Below, one piece after another: positions 1 to 11,301 of a stretch of 64,000 bases of DNA. A program made the translations under genes and the position numbers. The notes beneath the pieces were generated by a model. The model was not told the origin of the DNA, ran no database searches, and was given only the letters and a program-made list of their open reading frames with translations. Position 1 is the first letter of the stretch. Every line of letters starts with the position of its first letter. Source of the DNA: Engelhardtia mirabilis (GTDB lineage Bacteria; Planctomycetota; UBA1135; GCA-002686595); the NCBI RefSeq assembly GCF_007748095.1, contig NZ_CP036287.1, positions 1,674,001-1,738,000 on the forward strand, read 5' to 3'.

Positions 1-465
1 GCCGTCGAGCCCTGCTGCGCCGCTCCCATCGACGCCGTTCATGAGCGCGAGGAGCCAGGTGTAGGCCGACTCGGTCATGAAGCTGACCAGGGCGCCCATC
101 GAGCCCACCTGCCACGGGGCCTGCCGGACCGCGGCCGCGATCGAGGTCGAGGCCACCAGGCAGGCCGCGGCGCAACCGCCGATCAGCAGGAAGACCGCCA
201 CTCGCCATTCCACGTGGGCCACGAACTCGGCCGAAGAGAAGGCCGCTGCCCCGCTTCCGTCGAAGGATTCACTCAGCGCCGGCCGGATCGACGCGGCGCG
301 AGCTTCGAACGCCAGCGCGACGACGTAGACGAGGGTGGCCAGGGCCAAGGCGCCGGGGCCGACCCATCGAGCGCGGGGGCCGAGCGCGACGGTCGGCTCG
401 GGTGCGTCGGTCGTGGCATCGGGCTGCGTCGTCTGCGGGCGTCCCTCCCCATCTCGCCATGAGTA
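1..465 (-). CDS. Membrane protein of unknown function, cut by the left edge; start not determined
   Basis: The minus-strand frame that runs off the left edge is open from well upstream of this interval. Its translation contains two hydrophobic stretches, one near 300-350 (key part GALALATLVYVVALAF) and one near 150-195 (AVFLLIGGCAAACLVAST), then a third weaker one near 40-80. Before the first helix comes a Pro/Asp/Thr-rich stretch typical of a cytoplasmic linker. There is no ATG in frame near the expected N-terminus. A TTG at 687 is the first available start, but it lies inside the upstream enzyme gene, so the right boundary is approximate. The same-strand order suggests co-transcription with the cysteine-dioxygenase-like gene. 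I do not recognise the family. Confidence 0.45.
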
Positions 466-649
466 GCCCTCCGCGGAATCAGGATCGAGCCCTGGGGTCG
501 GAGTCGCGAGGCTGGCGAGCGATCTGGCCCCGGAGGGGGCGGTCGAGAGACCCTCGTCGGGCTCGGATCGAGCTGGCCAGGGGGATCGATTGCGAGCCTC
601 CTGCCCGGCTCTGGCCTTCGCCGCGGCGATGATCGCGGTGCTCCCTCCC

Positions 650-1213
650 TCATCGGGGCCGGGTCGTGTAGCTGGGCCGAACCTCAACGACGACGCTCGA
701 CTCCGGATCGAACGTGTGGCAGCTCTCGATGTCGCGTCCGTAGGTGTGCAGCGACAGCGTCAACGCGTCGGTCGGGTTCTCGATGCGGTGGTACTCGTCG
801 TGCGGCGGAAGCACGCTCGTCACCGCGCCCTGTTCGGCGCGCAACGAGCAGGTCGGCGCCAACTCCGCGCGATCGGGGTCGCAGCCGTCGTCCAGGCGGT
901 CGTAGGTCGTGACCTGCAGCGCGCCCTCGACGACCGCGACCGTGCCCCAGGTGCCGTGGTCGTGGGGGAGGCTGTCCCCGCCCGGCGGCCAGGCCATGAC
1001 GATCACGACGATGCCGCTGCCGGGATCCTCGTACAGCAGGTGTCGACCGTGCCGAGCACCGTCGGGGGCGCGCACGCGCTGGTCGAGGACGAAGCCTCTC
1101 GCCAGCAGCTCACGCATCGCCTCCTCGACGGCGCGGACCGTGGACCTGGGCGAGCGGTGCGCAGCGCCGATCTCGGCGATGCGGTCGAAGTAGCGAGTGA
1201 GTTCCGGATCCAT
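650..1213 (-). CDS. Cysteine-dioxygenase-like cupin (thiol dioxygenase family)
   Basis: A 187-residue cytosolic cupin that resembles bacterial cysteine or 3-mercaptopropionate dioxygenases, which oxidise a small thiol to its sulfinate with non-haem iron. The metal-ligand pattern is visible: LPHDHGTWG gives His84 and His86, and PPHDEYHRIENP gives His142. A Tyr in the HTYGRD segment (Tyr158) sits where the family places its catalytic tyrosine. The Cys of the mammalian Cys-Tyr crosslink is absent, as is usual in bacteria. Length fits the family (about 180-200 residues). It is followed on the same strand by the partial membrane protein. The exact substrate (cysteine, 3-mercaptopropionate or another thiol) cannot be read from the sequence. 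Confidence 0.85.
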   Translation of the reverse strand: MDPELTRYFDRIAEIGAAHRSPRSTVRAVEEAMRELLARGFVLDQRVRAPDGARHGRHLLYEDPGSGIVVIVMAWPPGGDSLPHDHGTWGTVAVVEGALQVTTYDRLDDGCDPDRAELAPTCSLRAEQGAVTSVLPPHDEYHRIENPTDALTLSLHTYGRDIESCHTFDPESSVVVEVRPSYTTRPR

Positions 1214-1846
1214 GTCGGTTGTCGTGTTGCGGCGGCGCTGGATCCTCCGGCGCAGTCCGTGCGATCGTCAACGGTCGCGCGGGCGAATCGCCGGCGCCGT
1301 TCGGACGCTCACGTGAGGGGCTGCTGGCCCGGGACGGCACGGCGCCGGCCCCCGCGCTGCTGGCTGGGCGCGGCCCCCCCTGGCGACGGGCAGCCCGGGT
1401 GCTCGCCGTCTGCCGCTCGACCGACTTCGGTCTGCCGGGACCGGCTGCCCACTCGCTGCCGAGGAAGGGAGGACTCGGCCCTCGTTCAGGATGGAGCACC
1501 GTCCGACGCGGCGGGCCCGGGGGCCGTCCGCGGTCGGCTCGGCCTCCGAGCGGGCCGGGCTGACGTCGGCGCGTGGGCGTCGCGAGCCGAGCCATTGCTC
1601 GACCGGCGTCAGGAGCGCTGCTGCTCTCGGGGACCCTCGAGCCCGTCTCGTCGGGGTCGGAGATCGGGGAGCTGCCGGCGTTCGGTCCGGATCCGGCGGG
1701 CGAGGCCCTAGTGGGCTCAGGGCGACGGTCGATCGAAATTTCGCTGCAATAAATTGCAACCCTGCGGTCGAGCGAACGTAGCCGGGCGGTGCCCCTGCCC
1801 TGGGGCCGACCTTCCCCGCAGACTCGACTCCTCGAGGCTTCCAGAC
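1214..1846. other. Gene-less interval between divergent genes
   Basis: No ORF with coding character was found on either strand. Long open frames here are GC-rich shadows, Arg/Pro/Gly-rich with no family resemblance. The only distinct structure is a short AT-rich patch near 1735-1760 that holds an inverted repeat, listed separately. The interval carries the upstream regions of the dioxygenase-like gene (leftward) and of the secreted propeller protein (rightward). Confidence 0.5.
1745..1758. promoter_or_regulatory. AT-rich inverted repeat upstream of the 1847 gene
   Basis: TGCAA-TAAA-TTGCA is a perfect 5/4/5 inverted repeat in an AT-rich patch within DNA of about 70 % GC, some 90 bases before the ATG at 1847. 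It could be an operator or part of the promoter. No matching -35/-10 pair could be assigned with confidence. Confidence 0.25.
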
Positions 1847-3628
1847 ATGACGTCCACCCTGCTGATGCGTCCTTCGTCCCTCCGTCTCCTCGCCCCCGCC
1901 CTGCTCGCCGCCCCTGCCCTCGCCGGCCAGGGCTGGGTCGCCACCTTCGGCGGCGCCGGCTTCGATTCCGTGGAGGAAGTCGCCGCCACCCCGGACGGCG
2001 CCTTCGTCGCGGTGGGTAACACCACCTCCTTCGACCCGTCCGGGGACGTCTGGATCGCCCGCGTGGGTGCCGGCGGCTCCGCGGCCTGGGAGCGGATCCT
2101 CGGTGGCGCCGGGGCCGACTCGGTCCAGTCGATGGTGCCGACCGCCGACGGCGGTGCGTTGCTCGTGGGCAGCACGGCCTCGTTCGGCTCCGGCGGCTGG
2201 ATCGTGAAGGTCTCGTCCGCGGGCAGCATCGCTTGGCAACGGACCTACAAGGGGACCAAGCAGTTCAACGCCGTCGAGCACTCGCCCAACGGCTACTACG
2301 TCGCCGGCTCGATGGATCAGAACGGCGTCTACAACGACGCCTGTGTGCTCGAGATCGACCCGACCGGGGCGCTGCTGTGGCAGAAGCGCCTGGCCGGTGA
2401 TGCCGAGGACGTGGCGGCCTGCCTCGCGGCGTCTGACGACGGCGTCTTGGTCTCGATCCAGTCGAGCTCCGGCTTCCCGGGCTCGCCCAAGGTCGATCCG
2501 GTGCCCTTCACCCGCCCCTGGCTGGTCAAGCTGGATCCTGCGGGCGACGTGCTCTGGCAGAGGGTCTACAACATGAGCGGCGGCGACGTGATCAACGACA
2601 TCGTCGCGACCGACGACGGCGGCTACGTCGCCGTGGGTGAGATCCTCGCCATGGCCTTCTTCCAGGGCGACTCCTGGACCATGCGCCTGGATGCGGCCGG
2701 CGACCTGCTCTGGGACCTGCGCGCGGGCGACAGCTTTTCACTCGCCTTGGATCAGGGCTCCCAGGTCGTCGCGACCCAGGATGGTGGCTTCGTCGTGGCC
2801 GGCTCGACGGCGACCGCGGGCGCCGGTGGCGAGGACTTCTGGCTGCTCGGCTTCGACGCCGGCGGGACGCTGGTCTGGAACACGACCCTGGGCAACACGG
2901 GCTTCGACCGCGGCCAGGCCATCGCGACCGCGCCGGACGGCGACCTGATCGTGGGGGGCTACGCCCAGGGCTTCGCGAGCGCGTCGATCGACGGCCTGAT
3001 GATGCGCGTGTCGCCCACCGGTCAACTCGACGCGGGTTGTCAGCTCGCAGGCGGGGCAACGCCGAACGAGTGGACCTCGCAGCTGAGCATCGGCGTGCCT
3101 GCGGTGACCCCGTCGAACCTCGCGCTGGTCCCCACCAGCCCGCTCGGAGGCACCCTGCCCATCGACACCTGGTCGTTCCTGTGTGCGCCTCAGGCGGCGG
3201 TCGAAGGGCTCGGCTGCGGCGTGAACCCGGCCGGGAGTCTGGCCGTGTCGGGCACGCCGGACCTCGGCGGGTCGTTCTCTATCGAGCTCGACAACCCGCT
3301 GGGCACGCAGACCGCGGGGTCCCTGCCGCTCTTGGCCCTCTCCGCGGCCCCCGCGGTGGCCGGCTCGTCCTGTGGCATCCAAGTGCCCGGCTTCGGCATG
3401 GCGGGCCCGGGAGCGGTGGGCGAGCTGCTCGTCGCGCTGCCCTCCTTCCAGACCCTGCCGGGGACGCCCTGGGGCGGCGCTGGCTCGCCGTCCACGGTGG
3501 CTCTCTCGGTGCCGAACGATTCCGCACTGCTGGGCATCTCGATCTTCGCCCAGGGCGTGCTGATCGACGCCGTCGGGCCGGTGACGATCGGCCTGACCGA
3601 GGGTGCCGAGCTGCAGCTGGGCAACTGA
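1847..3628 (+). CDS. Secreted beta-propeller protein with C-terminal module
   Basis: A 593-residue exported protein. The ATG at 1847 is preferred over upstream starts because it begins directly at a Sec signal peptide (hydrophobic core LRLLAPALLAAPALA, cleavage before GQGW). Residues about 25-425 are tandem blade-like repeats with the recurring pattern GGxGxDSV...TxDGGxxxVGST...WxxxxxxxGxxxW, as in SBBP/delta-60-type beta-propellers. The last 130 residues form a beta-rich module also seen in other secreted proteins of this window: a Gly/Pro-rich start, then a VPND...LLGISIFAQG block. It probably acts outside the cytoplasm; ligand unknown. The gene is convergent with the 3894-5555 gene and each is followed by a hairpin. 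Confidence 0.85.
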   Translation: MTSTLLMRPSSLRLLAPALLAAPALAGQGWVATFGGAGFDSVEEVAATPDGAFVAVGNTTSFDPSGDVWIARVGAGGSAAWERILGGAGADSVQSMVPTADGGALLVGSTASFGSGGWIVKVSSAGSIAWQRTYKGTKQFNAVEHSPNGYYVAGSMDQNGVYNDACVLEIDPTGALLWQKRLAGDAEDVAACLAASDDGVLVSIQSSSGFPGSPKVDPVPFTRPWLVKLDPAGDVLWQRVYNMSGGDVINDIVATDDGGYVAVGEILAMAFFQGDSWTMRLDAAGDLLWDLRAGDSFSLALDQGSQVVATQDGGFVVAGSTATAGAGGEDFWLLGFDAGGTLVWNTTLGNTGFDRGQAIATAPDGDLIVGGYAQGFASASIDGLMMRVSPTGQLDAGCQLAGGATPNEWTSQLSIGVPAVTPSNLALVPTSPLGGTLPIDTWSFLCAPQAAVEGLGCGVNPAGSLAVSGTPDLGGSFSIELDNPLGTQTAGSLPLLALSAAPAVAGSSCGIQVPGFGMAGPGAVGELLVALPSFQTLPGTPWGGAGSPSTVALSVPNDSALLGISIFAQGVLIDAVGPVTIGLTEGAELQLGN

Positions 3629-3640
3629 GCTGATCCTGAC

Positions 3641-3690
3641 CGAGCGATCGATCGACGCGGCGAGTGGGCCGCGTCGCTCGTGATCGTTCG
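3641..3690 (+). terminator. Hairpin after the 1847-3628 gene
   Basis: About 13 bases after the stop codon, GACGCGGC pairs with GCCGCGTC around a GAGTGG loop. The stem extends imperfectly through CGAGCGATC on the left and GATCGTTCG on the right. There is no U-tract, which is common in very GC-rich genomes, so terminator function is inferred from position and stability. Confidence 0.5.
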
Positions 3691-3850
3691 CAGGGGCGAC
3701 CGGCGCTGCTCTCTCGAGAAGTTCAGTCGCGGCCGCCCGGAGAGGCGCTGGAATCCGTAGTGGGCGCGGGCCAGGCGGCCCGATCGCGCGGCTCCGGCCG
3801 ACGGCTCGACCGATGGCGAGTACAGGCCGTCCTGCCTCCGGAACGCAAGG

Positions 3851-3882
3851 CGGCGTCGCACACCCCTGGGTGTGCGACGCCG
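3851..3882 (-). terminator. Perfect 15-bp hairpin after the 3894-5555 gene
   Basis: The arms 3851-3865 and 3868-3882 are exact reverse complements (CGGCGTCGCACACCC), separated by only CT. In practice the innermost pairs must open to form a loop. It starts 11 bases past the stop of the leftward gene and lies between convergent genes, so it probably acts as a terminator, possibly bidirectional. No U-tract is present. Confidence 0.65.
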
Positions 3883-3893
3883 CTGCACTGGAA

Positions 3894-5555
3894 TCAGTAG
3901 CCGACGGTCAGGCGCAGGCCGTTGGTGGCTTCGACGCCGTCGCCGCTCTGGGGGAACAGGTGCAGCACGCCGGCCTGCAGGAAGAGCATCGCGCCGTGCA
4001 GCGACGGGTCGTTCGGAACTCCGACAGAGACCGAGCTGCTGCCGTTGGCGCCGAGGATCGGGAGCTTCTGGGCGTAGAACAGGTCCACTAGCAGCGTCTC
4101 GCCCAGGAAGGGCACTTCGGTGGGAGCGAGGCCCCAGAAGAGGAAGGGCACGCCGAAGGGCTCGCCGCCCTCGACCGTGAGGGTCGAGGACTCACCAGGG
4201 ACCGGGGGCGAGTCGATCGCGAGGCTCGGGCCGGCCGTCGGGCCGCCGCTGGGCCAGTAGATCTCGGCGGTGGCGAGGACGTCGGCCGGCGCGTTGCCAC
4301 CGGCGAGGGTGGTCGACGTCAGGGAGAACAGGAACGCCGCGCCCGGGTTGAGGCCGGGCCCGGTGCCCGTGCTGTAGGCCCCGGCGAGGACGTGCTCGCC
4401 CTCGACGGCGACGGACGCGCCGAGCGCCCCGGCGTCACCCACGTCGGTGGGGAGCAGGGTCTCCTCGACGATCCAGGTGCCCTGGTCGTTGCGGACGAAG
4501 GTGTGGACCAGGCCGGGCATGGCGATCTCGCCCACGTGGGCGAAGCGTGCGCCGACCGCGAGCCGCGCGCCCTGGACATCCAGAGCGTCGCCGAACTTGG
4601 AGTTGGTTGCGTGGGCGGGCGCCGAGAGCACCTGGGCTAGCTGGACCGTGGGCAGGAAGGGCGCGGTGTCCACGTCGTAGATGTGGACCGCGCCGTCCTG
4701 GAAGCCGATGCCGTCGACGTTCTGGGCCCCCACGAAGAGCTGGTCGCCGTCGAAGTCGAGCGCGCAGCCGAACAGGTCGCCGGCGTCGAGGGAGCCCGGC
4801 TGGATGGTCGGGCCGACGAAGGGACCGATCGAGGTCAACAGGAAGTGCCGGACGGCGCCAGCGCTCGACTCGAGCTGGGGTGACGTCGCCCCGGGCTGGC
4901 CCACGAACAGGTCGGCGGTCTGGCCGCCCGGGCGGGCGCGCAGGGCCAACTCGACGTTGTAGATGCCGGTGTCGAGGCCGCTCACGAGCTGGTCGAACTG
5001 CCAGTTGCCGTCGACGTGGCGGTAGATGAAGGCGCGACTGTCGTAGGTCGGCGCTTGCTCGAGGGTCGAGACCGCGAGCCAGTCGCCGTCGGCCGAGAGG
5101 GCTGCTCCGAAGCGGTCCTGGAAGGCCGGGGCCGGCGCCTCGATCACGCCGGCGGCGAGCCATTGGCTCCCCGACCGCTCGAAGACGTGGACGCGGCCCT
5201 GGTCGACCTGGGCGCCGTCGGCCCAGGTCGCCGACACGAACAGCCGGTCGCCGTCGAGCTCGATCACCTTGCCGAAGCGGTCGCCCGACTCGGGGCCGTC
5301 GGGACTGGTCAGGAGCTGGGTGGGCACATAGGTCGCGCCCTGGCGGCGGTAGACCTGGACGGCCTGACCGCCGGTCGAGCTGACGAAGGCCCAGCCGTTC
5401 TCGAGCTGGACGTCGGAGCCGAACAGGGTCATCTCGGACCCATCGAGCGTCCACGGGGTGAGGTGGCACCAGCCATCGGCCAGGGCCGGGGCGGAGCCGA
5501 GGAGCAGCGCCCCGAGGGCGCCGGCGAGGGCCGGAAGGGTGCGGGACTGGATCAC
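3894..5555 (-). CDS. Secreted FG-GAP-type beta-propeller protein with C-terminal module
   Basis: A 553-residue exported protein. The start is GTG at 5555 with a plausible AGAGG ribosome site 8 bases upstream. A Sec signal peptide (LAGALGALLLGSAPALA) is followed by about seven FG-GAP-like repeats: FGSDVQLENGWAFV, FGKVIELDGDRLFV, FGAALSADGDWLAV, FGCALDFDGDQLFV, FGDALDVQGARLAV and LGASVAVEGEHVLA. These fold as an integrin-like propeller. The last ~125 residues are the recurrent module (GVPFLFWGLAP, SSVSVGVPNDPSLHGAMLFLQAG, ending EATNGLRLTVGY). Function beyond extracellular binding or scaffolding is unknown. It is divergent from the 5962 lipoprotein gene and convergent with the 1847 gene. Confidence 0.88.
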   Translation of the reverse strand: MIQSRTLPALAGALGALLLGSAPALADGWCHLTPWTLDGSEMTLFGSDVQLENGWAFVSSTGGQAVQVYRRQGATYVPTQLLTSPDGPESGDRFGKVIELDGDRLFVSATWADGAQVDQGRVHVFERSGSQWLAAGVIEAPAPAFQDRFGAALSADGDWLAVSTLEQAPTYDSRAFIYRHVDGNWQFDQLVSGLDTGIYNVELALRARPGGQTADLFVGQPGATSPQLESSAGAVRHFLLTSIGPFVGPTIQPGSLDAGDLFGCALDFDGDQLFVGAQNVDGIGFQDGAVHIYDVDTAPFLPTVQLAQVLSAPAHATNSKFGDALDVQGARLAVGARFAHVGEIAMPGLVHTFVRNDQGTWIVEETLLPTDVGDAGALGASVAVEGEHVLAGAYSTGTGPGLNPGAAFLFSLTSTTLAGGNAPADVLATAEIYWPSGGPTAGPSLAIDSPPVPGESSTLTVEGGEPFGVPFLFWGLAPTEVPFLGETLLVDLFYAQKLPILGANGSSSVSVGVPNDPSLHGAMLFLQAGVLHLFPQSGDGVEATNGLRLTVGY

Positions 5556-5961
5556 GGTCGATGCCTCTGGGCGGGGGGGGGTGGAGTCTGTCGAGGCCGA
5601 CGTGTTCGGCCTTCACCCCGCTACGCCGAGACCGCCGGCTCGGACCGACACGCGGAATGGGATTTCTTGCGGCGCACCCTTGTGGCGATCCCACGCCGAG
5701 GGGGTCCGTGGATCCAGACCTGATGCGCGCGGCGTCGCCACACTGGCCCAGCCCCGAACTCGAGGGGCGTGCCGGGTGCGAGCAGGCTCGCGCACTTCGA
5801 TCAGCCCGCGCGCTTGGGGAACGCTTGGCGAGCCATCGGCCTCACCAAGCAGCCGTCGCGGACGAGGGCCGTCAGCCGGGAGCCCACAGCCAGCTCGGGG
5901 CTGCTCCCCCTCGGACCGCGAAGTCCGGGAAGATCGAGGGCGTCGCACCGTCGTACCGCCC
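5556..5961. other. Divergent intergenic region with a G9 tract
   Basis: This 406-bp interval separates the leftward FG-GAP gene from the rightward lipoprotein gene and must carry both promoters. A run of nine G residues (5573-5581) lies about 20 bases upstream of the GTG start of the leftward gene. No coding frame or other conserved element was recognised. Confidence 0.4.
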
Positions 5962-7053
5962 GTGACGGCACCCACGCCTCGACAGCTTGTCTGCCTGCTC
6001 CTGTTCATCGGGCCCGCGGCGAGCTGTGGGGGAGATCGAGCGCGGGGCGGGGACTCGGCGGCGGCCGCGGAGAGACGAGCCGCTGACTGGGCCCTTGCGC
6101 AGGTCGCCGGCGTGGTGTCGTCCGGAGGTCTGCCGGTCGAAGACGCCTTCGTCGAACTCGTCCGGCCGAAACCGCACGCAGTCGAGGCCGCCTTGCCCGG
6201 GTTCCGCAGTGGGCTCGACTACTCGTCCTCGGATCCCGTCGCGACGGATGCAGCCGGGGCGTTTCGACTCCCCGTGGAGTTTCCGAGGATCCCGTGGCAC
6301 CTCCGAGTCTGGCGGCCAGGCTATGCCGAAGCCGTGATCGGCCCGGTGGAGCCCGGGACGACGGGATTGGTCATCGAGCTCTCGCGGGGCCGCCGAATCG
6401 CGGGTCGCGCAACCCTTCCGGGCGCGGAGGCCGGGAGAGCGGCGAAGGTGATCCTGTACCGCTCCCCGCTGGATCCCGAGCAGCCCGACGTTCCCGACGG
6501 GCGAGTGTTCGTGGCCGCGACCGACGTGAACGGAGCCTTCGATCTCGACGGCGTCTCGCCAGGGGCGTGGTTGGCGCACGTGCGCCCCCAGGGGCCACCG
6601 AGTCGGCACGTGGGTTGGCCGCCCGATCAGCGTCGCCCCCAGCCCTTGCCCTTCGTCGTGGACGTTCCCGCGCAGGGGCGATTCGCGGGGGCTGTGACCG
6701 AGATCGCTGGCGAGCCGTGCATCCTCCGGGGCCAGCTCGGGTCGGACGAGTCCACGCCGCTGGGGCTCGCGGAGCTGCTCCTCGTCGGAGACCGAGCGCT
6801 CCAGGTCGACTCCTGCACCATCGACGAGAGAGGAATCTTCGAGTTGGCCGTACGCGAGCCCGGTCGCTATCGACTGGTCCTACATCGCGGGCCGCATCGG
6901 GACTACAGGAGCGTCTTCCACGACCTCGTCGAGCTCTCGGAGGGCGAGAACGCATGGACTCGGTGGCTCTCGGTGGCGGACTGGCCCCGAGAGGGTCTGC
7001 GCTTCGACGAGTCGGATCCATCAAGTCCCGAGGTTCAGTGGCGGTCGCGCTAG
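5962..7053 (+). CDS. Lipoprotein with carboxypeptidase-regulatory-like/CNA-B-like domains
   Basis: A 363-residue predicted lipoprotein. The GTG at 5962 is chosen because it leads straight into a lipoprotein signal (LVCLLLFIGPAASCGG, with Cys at the end of an A-A-S-C box). A longer frame extends upstream but has no protein-like composition there. The body has Ig-like repeats of the carboxypeptidase-regulatory or CNA-B kind: segments such as VAGVVSSGGLPVEDAFVELV and ATDAAGAFRLPVEFP, then IAGRATLPG...ATDVNGAFDLDGVSPG. These domains bind or space other surface molecules rather than catalyse. The gene is convergent with the kinase at 7335-10367. No partner gene is evident. Confidence 0.75.
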   Translation: MTAPTPRQLVCLLLFIGPAASCGGDRARGGDSAAAAERRAADWALAQVAGVVSSGGLPVEDAFVELVRPKPHAVEAALPGFRSGLDYSSSDPVATDAAGAFRLPVEFPRIPWHLRVWRPGYAEAVIGPVEPGTTGLVIELSRGRRIAGRATLPGAEAGRAAKVILYRSPLDPEQPDVPDGRVFVAATDVNGAFDLDGVSPGAWLAHVRPQGPPSRHVGWPPDQRRPQPLPFVVDVPAQGRFAGAVTEIAGEPCILRGQLGSDESTPLGLAELLLVGDRALQVDSCTIDERGIFELAVREPGRYRLVLHRGPHRDYRSVFHDLVELSEGENAWTRWLSVADWPREGLRFDESDPSSPEVQWRSR

Positions 7054-7334
7054 CGGACTGATCGAGTCGCCGTGACGCGCGACCTCGACTCCCTCGACGA
7101 TCTATCAGGCGGTCATCAGGCACCACGCTCAGTCCGTCTGGGCGTTCGGGTTGCAGCTGCCTCTCGTCCGCTGCCGGCACCGTGCATGCCGAGCCGTCCT
7201 GAGCGGGGCGCGAAGTCCTGCCCGGGATGGGCGCCCCGCACGCACGAGCAGCGGCTCGGTCCTACGCACTGGCGCCGGAACCCCGTGCCTGGTCCGGGCT
7301 CGGCGTCGAGTAGCGTTGGCCACGCGATGCGGCG

Positions 7335-10367
<3,033 letters not shown>

Positions 10368-10545
10368 CGGCCGCCAGCATGGCACGAGCGAGCCCTCTCG
10401 GTCGGCAGGTCCGGGGTGTTGCCTGCGGTCCGCAGCGCCGGCCGGGGCGCTGCCGCGCGGGTCCTGGTGCCGTGACGGAGGCAATGGCCCTCACGCGGGT
10501 GGATAGGTGTCGCGCGGGATCTGCGAGGGCGGGTGGCTGGTGCGG

Positions 10546-11243
10546 GCCAATCCGATCCACCGCCGGCCCGGGGCTGGAAGACCTCGGACTCGGGATCGCC
10601 GCTGAACAGCAGGAACGCGACCAGGTCCTTCAGCTCCCGCGAGATGAACCGGTCGACCAAGCCGAGGGGCATTCGGGAGATGGAACGCTCCTCGATCGAT
10701 GCGATCGCGGAGCGCAGGAGCACGGCGGGCGGGGTCCCCAGCGCCCGCGGATGGACGGTGACCTGGTCGGTGTCCTCCACGAGAATCCCCACCGCGCGGC
10801 GTCCGTCGGTCGAGGAGCGAGAAGTCGTTGGCGACCGTCGTGAGGTCGGGCCCCATCGCGCGGCCCTGGCCGTCGAACCGATGGCACACGCTGCAGGCGG
10901 TGGCGCGGTAGAGGTTCTGACCGGCCGCGAATTGAAGTGCGACAAGCTCGCGACCCACCGTTGCGATCGCGTCGTCGCGCATGTTCTCGAGGAACTTGGC
11001 GCAGCTGTTGCCGCCGGGATGCGTCGAGGCCGAGAGGAAGAACTCGAAGTACTGCTTGCGCAGGGGCAGGGTCCAGCCCCGCGTGGCGTTGCGCAGGAGG
11101 AAGGCGTAGGCGATGCCCGGGACCGGCGGCATGTCGGCCAGCATCTTCGCGATCGGACGGCCGTAGGTGTCGTTGCGCGCGATCAAGTCGGCCCACTCGG
11201 GTAGGCCCTCGCCCTCGCCAGAGCGGATCAGCTCGAGGGTCTC
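10546..11243 (-). pseudogene. Decayed partial copy of the heme-binding lipoprotein gene at 18253-21342
   Basis: Homologous to the last third of the 18253-21342 gene. The frame reading from 11243 shares near-identical stretches (TLELIRSGEGEGLPEWADL, RNDTYGRPIAKMLADMPP, FLLRNATRGWTLPLRKQY), then a CxxCH haem motif (CSVCH). Two deletions are visible. About 44 residues are missing after KFLENMRDDA. About 24 codons are lost after NDFSL, which shifts the frame; the C-terminal part (GILVEDTDQVTVHPRALGTP to FQPRAGGGSD) continues in another frame. Homology ends at about 11243 upstream and just past the parent's stop codon downstream. Without signal peptide, propeller or intact frame, it is a relic. 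Confidence 0.88.
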
Positions 11244-11260
11244 GGCGGAGGCGAGCATCT

Positions 11261-11288
11261 GCGCTGATGCGGCGACGCGCATCAGCGC
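11261..11288 (-). terminator. 10-bp hairpin at the end of the 11298-13769 gene
   Basis: GCGCTGATGC (11261-11270) and GCATCAGCGC (11279-11288) are exact reverse complements around an 8-base loop. The structure begins 10 bases beyond the stop codon of the leftward gene. No U-tract. Confidence 0.5.
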
Positions 11289-11301
11289 ATCAGCGCATCA
11301 G
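11279..11301. repeat. Short tandem repeat GCATCAGC x2.9
   Basis: Three consecutive copies of the octamer GCATCAGC, the last lacking its final base. They overlap the right arm of the hairpin and the stop codon (11298-11300) of the FG-GAP lipoprotein gene. The repeat lies close to the upstream boundary of the duplicated pseudogene segment. Confidence 0.7.
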
